The notes below the pieces were generated by a model that saw nothing but the letters and a program-made list of their open reading frames with translations, was not told the origin of the DNA and did not search any database. From positions 124,001-188,000 of the forward strand of contig NZ_CP085329.1 in the NCBI RefSeq assembly GCF_020614375.1: DNA of 64,000 nucleotides, written 5' to 3'. The stretch is from Haladaptatus salinisoli (lineage in GTDB: Archaea > Halobacteriota > Halobacteria > Halobacteriales > Haladaptataceae). Position numbers and translations under genes: made by a program. Positions 26,444 to 35,694 of this stretch are shown in pieces; the stretch's first letter is position 1, and every line of letters starts with the position of its first letter.

Positions 26444-27421
26444 ATGGTGAGCGTTGACTACATGGCCCACCAAGAGCAGTACAGCCCCAGCGAACTACTG
26501 GACTACGCGGAACTGGCCGCCGACGCGGGCTTCGACCTCGTCTGGACGTCCGACCATTTCCACCCGTGGTTTCACACGGACGCCGAGGCCGGGTTCGCGT
26601 GGTCGTGGATGGGCGCCGCGGGCGAGCGGGTGGACGTTCCGCTCGGAACGTGCGTGACGCCGGCGACGGGCCACTACCACCCGGGCGTCGTCGCACAGGC
26701 GTTCGCCACGTTACAGGAGATGAACGACGAACGGGTGATACTCGGCCTGAGCACGGGCGAGGCGATGAACGAAACGCCCCTCGGGTTCGACTGGCCGGAG
26801 TATCCCGAACGCCGCGACCGACTGGAGGAGTCCTTGGAGATAATCACGAGACTCTGGGACGAGGACGAGTTCGTCGACTACGACGGCGACCGCTTCCGAC
26901 TGAACGACGCGCGCCTCTACACGAAACCCGAGACGCGCCCCGAGATTCACGTCGCCGCGAACGGTCCCAGCACGGCCCGTCTCGCCGCCCGGTACGCAGA
27001 CGGGTTCATCACGGTCATCAAAGACGAGGAGTTCACCGACCGACTCCACCCGGCGGTGCGCCGATACGCGGAGGAAGCGGGCAACGACCCCGACGCCATC
27101 GAGACGACGCTACTCGTCATCGCCTCCTACGCCGACGACTACGAGGACGCCTACGAGGCGACTCGCCCGTGGTGGGCGACCACCCAGAACGTCTTCGACC
27201 GGGCGATGGCCAACCCCCGCGACATCGAGCGCGAGGGCGAGAAGGCGACGCGCGAGCAGGTCGAGTCGAAGTTCCTTATCGCGGACTCCCCGGAGGAGGT
27301 CGCCGCGAAGATAGAGGGATGGTCCGAGATGGGATTCGACAGGGTGGCGCTGGCCAACACCAGCCCCGACCCGGAGCGGTTCTTCGAGGTGATGGGCGAC
27401 GAAGTGGTGCCGTCGCTGTGA
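26444..27421 (+). CDS. LLM class flavin- or F420-dependent oxidoreductase
   Basis: A 325-aa TIM-barrel oxidoreductase of the luciferase-like monooxygenase superfamily. It resembles the F420-dependent glucose-6-phosphate dehydrogenase-like subgroup (segments ELAADAGFDLVWTSDHFHPW, GVVAQAFATL, LGLSTGEAMNE, VAANGPSTARLAARYADGF). Haloarchaea make F420. The ATG at 26444 is chosen because AAATATG at 26406-26412 can serve as its TATA box about 32-38 nt away; an upstream ATG at 26414 would be too close. Its place in a sugar island hints at a sugar or keto-sugar substrate, but none can be assigned. Confidence 0.82.
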   Translation: MVSVDYMAHQEQYSPSELLDYAELAADAGFDLVWTSDHFHPWFHTDAEAGFAWSWMGAAGERVDVPLGTCVTPATGHYHPGVVAQAFATLQEMNDERVILGLSTGEAMNETPLGFDWPEYPERRDRLEESLEIITRLWDEDEFVDYDGDRFRLNDARLYTKPETRPEIHVAANGPSTARLAARYADGFITVIKDEEFTDRLHPAVRRYAEEAGNDPDAIETTLLVIASYADDYEDAYEATRPWWATTQNVFDRAMANPRDIEREGEKATREQVESKFLIADSPEEVAAKIEGWSEMGFDRVALANTSPDPERFFEVMGDEVVPSL

Positions 27422-27522
27422 GGGCCGGGCGGCGGTATCTGCGCTCCCTCGACGGATCCCCGCCCACGCGCGCTCGTCGGTCGGCGTCGGTGACGGTTCG
27501 CGCTACGGTCCGATGCCGAATG

Positions 27523-27528
27523 TTTATG
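27523..27528 (+). promoter_or_regulatory. TATA box of the ThDP enzyme gene
   Basis: TTTATG lies 30-35 nt upstream of the ATG at 27558, consistent with a leaderless or very short-leader transcript. Confidence 0.5.
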
Positions 27529-27557
27529 CCACACCGTGACAATGCTCGTAACGAGAT

Positions 27558-29297
27558 ATGCCGAGACTCAACGGCGGCGAAATCATCGCCAGATACCTCG
27601 AGAGGGAAGGCGTCGAGTATCTAGTCGGAATCCCCGGCCACGGGAGCACGAACCTCCTCGACGCGTTCAATGACTCCGACGTGGAAGTGATCCAACCCCG
27701 GCACGAACAGGGTGCGGCCCACCTCGCGGACGGGTACGCGCGCGCTTGCGGGAAGCCCCTCGCCGTGTTCACGTCGATCGGCCCGGGGGCGACGAACACG
27801 GTCACGGGCGTGGCCACGGCGTACGTCGACTCCATTCCGATGGTCGTCTTCACGGGCGCGCCCCAGACCCACGAGTACGGGCAGGGCATCTTACAGGAGA
27901 TAGACCGCCAGAAGCCCGGCGATTTTCCGAGCGTGATAGAACCGGTGACGAAGCGGTCGTTCGTCGTGGACGACGTCGAGCGCCTGCCGCGGATTCTCCG
28001 CCGGGCGTTCCAGATAGCGATGGAGGGCCGCCCCGGCCCCGTCCACGTCGACGTACCGATGGACGTCCAGGGTGCGGCGGCCGACGTCGAGATTCCCGAC
28101 CCCGCGGCGTGGCGGTCGCACAGTCGCCCCGGCGGTGACCCCGAGAGGGTCGCGGAAGCCGCGGAACTGCTCGCCGAGGCCGAGAGACCGGTGCTCGTTC
28201 CCGGAGGGGGCACGATGCTCGCGGAGGCGTGGGACGATGTGCGGGCGCTCGCCGAACACCTCCAGGCACCCGTAATCCCGACGTTTCAGGCGAAGGGTAT
28301 CATCCCCGAAGATCACGACCTGTTCGTCGGCTACGCGGGCTGGATCGGCTCCACCGCGGGCAACGAACTCGCGAGCAACGCCGACGTGGTGCTGGCGGTT
28401 GGCTGTCGGTTCTCCGACCTCCACACCTCCTCGTTCGAACCGGGGGTGAGCTTCGAGATTCCGCCGTCGAAGCTGATTCACGTCGACATCGACCCCGAGG
28501 AAATCGGGAAGAACTACCCCGTCGAGGTGGGCATTCAGGGCGACGCGAAGGTGACCACGCGCCAACTGTACGAGGCCGTCGAAGACCGCACCGACCCCGT
28601 CTCGCCCGAGGACAACGAGTACTACGCCGAGATTCGGGAGCGCTGGGCGGAGTGGCAGGAGATGGTCGAGGAGCGCCACACCGACGACGTGCCGATGAGC
28701 ATCTCGCGCGTAATCGCGGGGCTGCGCGACGCGCTCCCGCGCGAGGGCATCGTCGTCTCCAGCGCCGGGCAGCCCCAGGAGACGACGAATCCCGAGTTCC
28801 CCGTCTACGAGCCCCGCAGCAACATCTCCTGCGGCGGCTTCTCGACGATGGGATTCGGCGTCTCGGCGGCCATCGGTGCGAAACTGGCGCAACCCGACCG
28901 ACCCGTCGTCGACGTCGAAGGCGACGGCTCGTTCCTCATGAACAACCAGGAGGTGGCCTGCGCCGTCCAGCACGACGTGGACGTAACGTACCTCATCCTC
29001 AACAACCACGGCTGGAAGTCCATCCGGAACCTGCAGGTGGACAAGTACGGCTGGGACCGGGTGCTCGACACGCCGTTCGACGAGGAGACGGACGTCGACT
29101 ACATGACGTTCGCGGACGCGTTCAACGTCGGTTACGCGGAGCGCGTGGTCAAACCCGAGAACCTTCAGGAGACGCTGGAGGCGGCCATCGAACACGACGG
29201 GCCGGCCATCGTCGAGGCCGTCGTCGAACCGGACAACCCCGACTCCGGCGCCATCATCACCGGCGAGTGGGACCTCGCGGACTTGGAGGAGACGTAA
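27558..29297 (+). CDS. Thiamine diphosphate-dependent enzyme (acetolactate synthase/IolD-like)
   Basis: A 579-aa three-domain ThDP enzyme. The catalytic Glu lies in RHEQGAAHLADGYARA, and the ThDP-Mg motif is GDGSFLMNNQE followed by LILNNHGWKS. The central domain has the VPGGGTMLAEAWD segment. The short HGWKSIRNLQ stretch after the ThDP motif is unlike biosynthetic acetolactate synthases. No regulatory subunit gene is adjacent. Relatives include IolD, the hydrolase that opens the cyclic dione in inositol breakdown, glyoxylate carboligase and sulfoacetaldehyde acetyltransferase. With a scyllo-inosose dehydrogenase-like gene 1.1 kb downstream, C-C cleavage of an oxidised inositol is attractive but unproven. 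Confidence 0.85.
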   Translation: MPRLNGGEIIARYLEREGVEYLVGIPGHGSTNLLDAFNDSDVEVIQPRHEQGAAHLADGYARACGKPLAVFTSIGPGATNTVTGVATAYVDSIPMVVFTGAPQTHEYGQGILQEIDRQKPGDFPSVIEPVTKRSFVVDDVERLPRILRRAFQIAMEGRPGPVHVDVPMDVQGAAADVEIPDPAAWRSHSRPGGDPERVAEAAELLAEAERPVLVPGGGTMLAEAWDDVRALAEHLQAPVIPTFQAKGIIPEDHDLFVGYAGWIGSTAGNELASNADVVLAVGCRFSDLHTSSFEPGVSFEIPPSKLIHVDIDPEEIGKNYPVEVGIQGDAKVTTRQLYEAVEDRTDPVSPEDNEYYAEIRERWAEWQEMVEERHTDDVPMSISRVIAGLRDALPREGIVVSSAGQPQETTNPEFPVYEPRSNISCGGFSTMGFGVSAAIGAKLAQPDRPVVDVEGDGSFLMNNQEVACAVQHDVDVTYLILNNHGWKSIRNLQVDKYGWDRVLDTPFDEETDVDYMTFADAFNVGYAERVVKPENLQETLEAAIEHDGPAIVEAVVEPDNPDSGAIITGEWDLADLEET

Positions 29298-29350
29298 CTC
29301 CGCGCCGAAAATCCCCGGTCTCTTTGACCTCCCGGTGCGTGCGTCCACCC

Positions 29351-30152
29351 ATGACGGGTTCTTCGATTTCCAGCCCCGGCTTCGGCACGTACGACCTACA
29401 CGGCGAGTCAGGCGTCGAGGCGGTTCGCGCGGCGCTCGACGTCGGCTATCGCCACGTCGACACGGCCCGAATGTACGAAAACGAGGCGGTCGTCGGCGAG
29501 GCGCTCGACCGGTCGGAGGTGCCGCGCGAGGAGGTGTTCGTGGCCACGAAAGTCGGTCACTTCACGGAACCGAACCTCTCGTCCGAGTACATCCGCGAGA
29601 GCGTCGCCGAAAGCCGCGAGAACCTCGGCGTCGAGACCATCGACCTGCTCTACGTCCACTGGCCGTACAGCTTCGACGCCGAGGCCCACCTTCCGACCCT
29701 GAACGAACTGGTCCGCGACGGGTGGGTGCGTCACCTCGGCGTCTCGAATTTCACGCCGCCGATGCTCGACGAGACGCGCGCCCTCTCCGACGAACCGCCG
29801 CTCGCCCCTCCAAGTGGAGATGCACCCGCTGCTCCAACAGGAGGAGCTCGTCGCTTACGCCGACGAACACGATTTGACGCTCGTCGCGTACTCGCCGCTG
29901 GCCCAGGGAGCGGTGTTCGATCTCCCCGAACTGCGCGAGGTCGCCGAGAAACACACCGTCTCCCCCGCGCAGGTCTGTCTCGCGTGGCTTTCGACGAAGG
30001 GCGTCGTCCCGATTCCGAAGGCGAGCAGCGAGGCGCACGTCCGCGATAACTTCGCGGCGACCGACCTCGAACTCGACGACGAAGACGTCGCTCGAATCGA
30101 CGCCATCGACCGGGAGAAACGGCTCGAAGACGAGGAATTCGTGGACTGGTAG
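29351..30152 (+). pseudogene. Aldo/keto reductase interrupted by a single frameshift
   Basis: The first frame from the ATG at 29351 encodes an aldo/keto reductase N-terminus: GYRHVDTARMYENE with the catalytic-type Asp and Tyr, ATKVGHF with the Lys, LYVHWPY with the His, then VSNFTPP. After SDEPPLAP near 29806 the match continues one base later in another frame as LQVEMHPLLQQEEL to the natural C-terminus EEFVDW at 30152. One extra base in the GCCCCTCC run around 29804-29814 explains this. It may be a true pseudogene or a sequencing error in the C-run. The joined protein would be about 266 aa, normal for the family. Confidence 0.85.
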
Positions 30153-30377
30153 CGAGGGGCGGAACCGGGCCTTCCGACGTATCGCGGGTCGTTCACCGCG
30201 TTTTCGGGGTGACCGCCGCGTAACGTCCGTTTCACGTCCGCCGCCGTTCGCCGCCGACGTTCGTCGCCCCGTCAGGTCACAGCGGCGACGCCGGAACGTA
30301 CGGTGCGGCCGCGCGATGCGTACCTCGCTGTCTGCGAGCGTCGACGCGGTCGCGATACCGCGGCGTCGGGACGCCGC

Positions 30378-31532
30378 TCAGACCTCGACCAGAACCTTTC
30401 CGTCGACGCGCTCCCGCGCCCGGTCGAACGCCGCTTCCGCGTCGGAAAGGTCGAACGTCGACGTAATCAGGGGGAGATTGTCGAGCCGGCCGGCCGCCAT
30501 CAGGCGGACGACGCGAGGGAACACCTGTTGTCCGGTGTGACCCTCCGAACCGTATATCTGGGCCGCGTTACCCTGGTATTTGCGCAGGGCGATCGACGGA
30601 TTCGACCCCGCGTTGCTGATGTGGACGACGTTCGAGCGCTCGGCGAGGGTGTCCTCGATGACCGGGTACGTCGCCTCGACGGCGCCCGACGTCTCGACGT
30701 GGACGTCCGCACCCTCGCCGCCGGTCGCGTCTCGGACGGTTTCGACGGGGTCGCGGTCGAGGGGGTCGTACACGTGCTCGAAGCCGAGGTCACGGGCGAT
30801 GGCCCGGCGTTCGTCGGACGGTTCGAACGCCACGACCATCCCCGCGCCCGCGGCGCGGGCGACGTTCATCCCGGTCAGCCCGATGGGGCCAGCGCCGTGA
30901 AAGACGTAGTAATCGCCGGGAACGACACCCTCGGCGCGACCGTACATACCGTAGTAACAGATGGTGCTGGGCTCGACCGTCGCCGCCGCGCGCAGGACCT
31001 CCTCCGTCGTGTCGTACGCGCGCGAAAGCGAGGAGACGTCCCACAGTATCTTCTCCGGCACCGCGACGTACTCGGCCATCGCGCCGGGAACCGTGAAACC
31101 GACCTGTTCGAAGTTCTCGCAGTGACCGTGAAATCCTTGCCGGCACATTCGACACCGACAACAGTAGTCGGTCACCTCGCCGGTAACGAGGTCGCCCGCT
31201 TCGAACAGGCGGGCGTCGGTACCCGTCTCGACCACTTCCCCGGAGAACTCGTGGCCGACGACGTTCGGGAGGTTCGCGTACGCCGAGTAGTGCATGTACC
31301 CGTCGCCGTCCGCCGCGGTCATCGATAGGTCGCTGCCGCAGACGCCGACGTAGCGGACGCGAACGAGCACTTCGTCTTCGTCGGGTTCCGGTCGATCCTG
31401 CTCCTCGACGCGCAGTTCGGGGTGTTTCCAGACCGACGAACCGTCCATCGCCGTGCCGGTTCGGCGCTCTCGCTCCGATACGTCGTAGCTGTCGGATGGA
31501 TCCCACTCTCCATTCAGCACGAGGGCTTGCAT
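30378..31532 (-). CDS. Zinc-dependent MDR dehydrogenase, scyllo-inosose 3-dehydrogenase-like
   Basis: A 384-aa medium-chain dehydrogenase. Catalytic zinc ligands are in GVCGSDLSM (Cys) and VVGHEFSGEV (His, Glu). The structural zinc cysteines are in YCCRCRMCRQGFHGHC. The NAD fold has FHGAGPIGLTGMNVARAAGA. The N-terminal arm MQALVLNGEWDPSDSYDVSE followed by SSVWKHPELRVEE resembles what I recall of the Thermotoga scyllo-inosose 3-dehydrogenase subfamily rather than ordinary sorbitol or glucose dehydrogenases. It is convergent with the aldo/keto reductase remnant and closes the catabolic island. Another polyol could be the substrate. Confidence 0.83.
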   Translation of the reverse strand: MQALVLNGEWDPSDSYDVSERERRTGTAMDGSSVWKHPELRVEEQDRPEPDEDEVLVRVRYVGVCGSDLSMTAADGDGYMHYSAYANLPNVVGHEFSGEVVETGTDARLFEAGDLVTGEVTDYCCRCRMCRQGFHGHCENFEQVGFTVPGAMAEYVAVPEKILWDVSSLSRAYDTTEEVLRAAATVEPSTICYYGMYGRAEGVVPGDYYVFHGAGPIGLTGMNVARAAGAGMVVAFEPSDERRAIARDLGFEHVYDPLDRDPVETVRDATGGEGADVHVETSGAVEATYPVIEDTLAERSNVVHISNAGSNPSIALRKYQGNAAQIYGSEGHTGQQVFPRVVRLMAAGRLDNLPLITSTFDLSDAEAAFDRARERVDGKVLVEV

Positions 31533-32505
31533 CGTCGGGTCGTTCGTGGCGGCGCAGTAAATCAGTATGGGTGATCAGACCGTTTGTCGACCGCCGTCGA
31601 CGTACGGCGACTCCCCGATTACGTGCTCCGCATCGTCGCCAGAGAAGACGACGCGAGTCGGCGATTCGAGCGGCCTCCCCGAAAGAAACGTCCCGCTAAC
31701 GTCCGGAGACGCCGCCCTTCGTGCCTTCGCACCTCGCGCACTCCCCTGTTTCGGTCGTTTAGATTTAATATAGCGACATATAATTTATAAACAGTTACTT
31801 CGTGGGTTTCGAGCCGTCACTCGGTTGAATTCGCCACTTCATGATTTCGACCATCTACTTCCGCATAGAACCCTAAGCGGAAGTAAAACTGACCGGGTCG
31901 GTGCCCTCGGCGAAGCGGATGCTGTCGTTTGCGCCAGCGAACGCCTACGGCTGACGGATTCGTGAACTGACGTTGGGATATTACTGTTCGTCGGAAACGG
32001 CGAGGATACCGCGGTTGCCGTCGTCGCTCGAAGATGATCTTCTTCAGCCGGATTCGAACCCAGAAGCTGATGACGAGATACCGTCTGAGTAACGCCCCCA
32101 TGTGAACACCGCCTGCTCGACAGTTTAGAAGGAGAGAGAAGTCCTCAGAGTGATGTAGTTCCTCACTCATAAGCACCGGCCGCGCGGACAACAGCCGTGC
32201 ATACGGCGGGTTCTCGGGGTGAAGATACGCAGGCTAGCATGCAACTACCGACTGGACGTTCAACGTCTTCCCGACGAAAGACGCTGCTAGGCCGGAGGAC
32301 TGCGACAGTGGCGGCCTCAGTGGCTTCCCCTGTTGGGAACGCGTGAGAGCGAGGTGTAAGGAACTACCGAACTAACGTCGATTCTTTTCGTCCACGTAAC
32401 GGAAATCGGTATCTTTGACTGTAACCGGTCGGCAACCGTTCGCGAAGAGTACTGCAACGATTCACGGTGATCAGCAACAATCAAAAGATGACGATTGACG
32501 GGAGT
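31533..32505. other. About 1 kb of AT-richer sequence without a supported gene, possible decayed mobile DNA
   Basis: GC content drops from about 31740 on. All frames are broken by stops. On the minus strand, reading against the 31817-32191 frame, stretches such as RGILAVSDEQ and FAGANDSIRFAEGTDPVSF look like fragments of old coding sequence separated by stops. A hairpin lies at 31856-31885. A TTCGAATCC-type sequence (minus strand, near 32045-32060) resembles a tRNA T-arm, but no full tRNA folds. I could not assign the source element. Confidence 0.4.
31856..31885. repeat. Inverted repeat TACTTCCGC-N12-GCGGAAGTA
   Basis: Perfect 9-bp arms at 31856-31864 and 31877-31885 in a non-coding, AT-richer region. 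It could be the subterminal hairpin of an IS200/IS605-type element or a terminator. Confidence 0.5.
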
Positions 32506-33504
32506 TCACGACTCTTGTCCCGGTGTCGTAAACGGTGTGATCGCCGCTGTTCGGTACGCGACCGTTGCGATCCGAAGCACGAAGGTTACGAGAAGAGACA
32601 GCGGTGCAAATCCGACGGCTATGGCGGCGACGATAAGAAATGACGGAAGCTGGAGGGCGACTGCTGCGTTGGCTGGTTGGAGGAAGAGAAGTAGCATAGC
32701 GACCGTAGTGAGTTCGGCCGGAATCCCGACGTAGAGGATGAAACGAGAAAGGATAGCTAACTCTTGTTGAATGTAAACAGTTTTAAAGTACTGGCGGGCG
32801 ACATCAATCTGCTCTAAATCCTCAATCAGTCCGTTAATCGTAGTAGCAGTCTCATTCGAAAGCGCCTCTTGATACGTCTGCCGTATCTGTCGGGCGTCGT
32901 AGATCGCCTCCGCATAGTTCGTCATCAAGAGAGGCAATAGAACCTCGAAAATCCCGAGTTCTGGATCGTCAATACGGTCGAGTATCTGATCGATTTGCTC
33001 GGTTATCGGAGCGGTGAGATCCTCGATATCGGTTTGCAATCGCTGACTATCAGGATTTGCAGTCATCTCTTCGAGTGCTTGTGCCTGTTGACGCGTAGAT
33101 TGAAGCAGAAACGCGAGGAACGCCGCCGGCATCGCGGGTGCGATTCCAGCGTCGGTTCGTTCTTCGATCTCCGCTCGATACTCCTTTATCTGCTGGATTT
33201 GCGTACGCAGCTCACCGGGTGATCGGAGTTGTCGCGAGAGGACGAGTTGATTGATGGTCAGGACGACGGTGATCAGCGTGAGATTCCCACCGATAAAACC
33301 GCCGAACAGGTACAAGAGTGGCGTTCCGACTCGAATTCCATTAATCCACCAATTCAGAACTGTTACTACACAGAGAATGAATAGGAGTAGGCCTGCTGCC
33401 ACAACCAGCCGATTTCCGGTGAGAAGTATCCATCTGACCGGGCGCGCGAATGGCAGTTTTGCAGGGTTTTCTCGGACATCTTTCGAGGAACTACTCATGA
33501 CCAT
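32506..33504 (-). CDS. Four-helix membrane protein of unknown function
   Basis: A 332-aa protein with two N-terminal membrane helices (LVVAAGLLLFILCVVTVL and LYLFGGFIGGNLTLITVVL) and two C-terminal ones (ILYVGIPAELTTVAMLLLFL and FLIVAAIAVGFAPLSLLVTFV). A soluble central part of about 170 residues between them is rich in Gln, Glu and Leu (QIQQIKEYRAEIEERTD) and probably helical or coiled-coil. I do not recognise a named family. Third codon positions are noticeably less GC-rich than in neighbouring genes, which suggests recent acquisition. Start is the ATG at 33504 (a second ATG is two codons on). Confidence 0.8.
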   Translation of the reverse strand: MVMSSSSKDVRENPAKLPFARPVRWILLTGNRLVVAAGLLLFILCVVTVLNWWINGIRVGTPLLYLFGGFIGGNLTLITVVLTINQLVLSRQLRSPGELRTQIQQIKEYRAEIEERTDAGIAPAMPAAFLAFLLQSTRQQAQALEEMTANPDSQRLQTDIEDLTAPITEQIDQILDRIDDPELGIFEVLLPLLMTNYAEAIYDARQIRQTYQEALSNETATTINGLIEDLEQIDVARQYFKTVYIQQELAILSRFILYVGIPAELTTVAMLLLFLQPANAAVALQLPSFLIVAAIAVGFAPLSLLVTFVLRIATVAYRTAAITPFTTPGQES

Positions 33505-33698
33505 TTCTGACTGAGCCCGTGGGAACGGTACCAGAGCCGGGGTAGAAAGTGTGGCGGCAGTTCCGTTGCCGACGAACGCGACAGATTCTCATTGTATTCT
33601 CTCATGGCCATTGGCTAATCGGGTGACGAACGGGCCAATGAAGACTCTCGAGCGAGAGATCAAACGAGACGCCACCAAGAGAGACCAAACGGATCGCG

Positions 33699-33857
33699 CT
33701 ACTCCCGGTTCTCCTTCGAACGATAGTAGTCCCACGCTTCGTCGGGGATCTTCAGCACGGTGTCACAGTAAGGACACGTCGCGGTCTGCGCATCGGGCGC
33801 GGTAAATGGTTCGCGACACTCCACGCACCTCCAATCGACGTGTTCATCGGTAGTCAT
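33699..33857 (-). CDS. Small CPxCG-type zinc-finger protein
   Basis: A 52-aa micro-protein starting at the ATG at 33857. Two CxxC knuckles, C11-V-E-C14 and C28-P-Y-C31, make a zinc ribbon of the kind common among haloarchaeal micro-proteins. The upstream part of the longer frame to 34088 is basic and not protein-like, so it is left out. Function is unknown; protein or nucleic acid contact is typical of such folds. Confidence 0.7.
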   Translation of the reverse strand: MTTDEHVDWRCVECREPFTAPDAQTATCPYCDTVLKIPDEAWDYYRSKENRE

Positions 33858-34663
33858 TCTATTTTGACCTAGGTCCCCAGGAATCGTATGCTTGGCGCGT
33901 GGTAAGTTACCGGTTGTCATTGAAAGGGCGAAGGTGGAGGAGAACGGCACCGCCGCGTCGTGGAAGATCGCCACCGTCGGCCCGCGTCGATCGCGAAACG
34001 GATTTTGTACTCGCGGATCGACTTTCGTTCCGAAAAAGAATACTCGGATTGTTCGGAGAAGGCGCACGCGTCGGTGCATGGAAAACACCGCGTCGAATTC
34101 TCCGCCGGGACGCGGAAGAACTCACGCGCTCCGTCCTTGGGTCGCACGTCCGACTCATCGGACGATTATCAGATGGTCGGACGGCTCCGCTCGCTCTCCT
34201 CGACGGAGCGTCGCCGACGACAGCGACGATTTGACGAGGGCGTCGTCGATCGGATTCTCGAACGGCTCGAGCGGTTAACGACCGCTGTCCGTGAGAATCC
34301 GCGCTGCTCGGTTAAGCCCGAGCGACGCCCTGCCCCACTGTCGAACGCCGCCCGACGTTCGTCAACCGAGGTGCTCTCCGATCGGTCCGCTGGGTGTTCG
34401 AGAGATTCGGGTAACTATTTTTAGGATATTTCCGAGCGTTCCACTCGGCTCGCTCGCCTGCGCGACTGCGATATCTCGGTTCTCGAACGAGACCCGCCGC
34501 GTCCCATTACATATCTAGTACCGTAATAGATATCAGCCGGCAAGCTCGCCCTTACGGACGGTGTTTCTTAGAGGGAAACGGTCGAACTCGTTACCGCGTC
34601 GGTCGGGTTTTCGTCGAACGACGGAGCGAGCGCGTTCGAAACCCGACCGCGGTTCTTCGGTCG
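33858..34663. other. 800-bp region without a supported gene
   Basis: Several overlapping frames on both strands (for example 33960-34424 plus) are Arg/Ser-rich and lack haloarchaeal acidic composition. The only structure noted is ATATCTA-N9-TAGATAT at 34511-34533, downstream of the second IclR gene, which may act as a terminator hairpin or protein site. Confidence 0.4.
34511..34533. repeat. Inverted repeat ATATCTA-N9-TAGATAT
   Basis: Perfect 7-bp AT-rich arms lie about 130 bp beyond the end of the second IclR gene. The role is unclear. Confidence 0.4.
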
Positions 34664-35392
34664 TCAGGATCCCAACTCCACTTCGATACTCTTTGCCGCA
34701 CCGACCACGAGGCCGGTGATGTCCTCCTCCAACCGCTTCCCCGACAGACTCGCCGTGGAACCACACACCGTGAGCGCTCCGAGCGGGTAATCCCGTTTGT
34801 CTCGGATGGGCACGGCGACGCAATTTTGGCCGTCCTCTCGAGCGCTTCGTTCGATGGCGAGACGGTGATCTCGAATCGTTCTGAGTTCGGCGACGAGCGA
34901 GTCGTCCATCCACTCGGCGTTCGAGACGAGAGCGTCCCGTTCGGCCGTCGGTTTGTAGGCGAGAATCGCCTTTCCCGCGACGTCGGTGGCGAGTGGAGCG
35001 CGGGTACCCTGCTTACCGTCGTCGGTCGAACCGGCGCGAACGGAGTAGAGGTAGACCACTTTTTCGGACTCTTCGACCGCCAGTGACACCGTCTCGCCGG
35101 TCGTCATGGCGAGGTTATCCACGAACGGTTTCGCGACCCTGTAGAGTCCGTTTCTCTCGCGCACTTCGTTTCCTATCTCGAAAAACCGGAGTCCCGGCCG
35201 GTACTCGTTCCCCTCTTTCGTGACGTAGCCGAGCCGGCGGAGGGTGTCGAGGTGTTTGTAGACGGAACTCTTCGACAAATCCAAGTGGGTCGCGAGCTCC
35301 GTGACGCCGGCCGACCCAAGCTCCGTCAACCCCTCCACTACCCGGAACGCCTTCGCCGTCGTTCGAACCGGATACTCCGTTTCCGTTCCCAT
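34664..35392 (-). CDS. IclR family transcriptional regulator of the galactoside operon (inferred)
   Basis: A 242-aa regulator (248 aa if started at 35410). The winged helix includes GVTELATHLDLSKSSVYKHLDTLRRLGYV. The effector domain includes GTRAPLATDVAGKAILAY and NCVAVPIRDKRDYPLGALTV. The ATG at 35392 has an AT-rich ATTATGTAGG element 28-37 nt upstream. It lies next to the MalK-like ATPase and the galactoside operon. The perfect palindrome upstream of the binding-protein gene (36972-36985) is a candidate target; this link is positional. Confidence 0.88.
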   Translation of the reverse strand: MGTETEYPVRTTAKAFRVVEGLTELGSAGVTELATHLDLSKSSVYKHLDTLRRLGYVTKEGNEYRPGLRFFEIGNEVRERNGLYRVAKPFVDNLAMTTGETVSLAVEESEKVVYLYSVRAGSTDDGKQGTRAPLATDVAGKAILAYKPTAERDALVSNAEWMDDSLVAELRTIRDHRLAIERSAREDGQNCVAVPIRDKRDYPLGALTVCGSTASLSGKRLEEDITGLVVGAAKSIEVELGS

Positions 35393-35694
35393 CGTGTCTT
35401 CACCGTTCACGAGAACCTACATAATTTTTCCCATCTAGAAACGCTCCCGCGGAAGCGCTCAGGGGCGTACTCTCCGATCGTCGATGGCGTCGACGTCTCC
35501 CGAAAGAAGCGCTCGCTGCGGAAACGCGTTCGATTCGTTCTTTCTCGGAAGAGCCGTACTCGGGGTTCGCAAAGCTCCTACTTCGCGTTTCCGGCCGGGA
35601 AACGGAGGGGACGTAGAACCGCGAGCAGCCACCGATATCTCTGGCGAGGTGCGTCGCGGGCCGTGAGTCACGACGTTCGCGGAGCGGAGAGCCG

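Noticed and set aside
32030..32110. tRNA-like sequence (TTCGAATCC on the minus strand)
   Set aside because: The T-arm stem has mismatches, and no anticodon arm, D-arm or acceptor stem can be paired. At most a fragment.
31817..32191. Minus-strand frame of 124 codons
   Set aside because: Arg-rich and unlike a haloarchaeal protein; another frame of the same strand shows scattered coding-like fragments, so it is treated as decayed sequence.
33960..34424. Plus-strand frame of 154 codons
   Set aside because: Lacks acidic composition and recognisable domains; overlapping frames on both strands are equally open.
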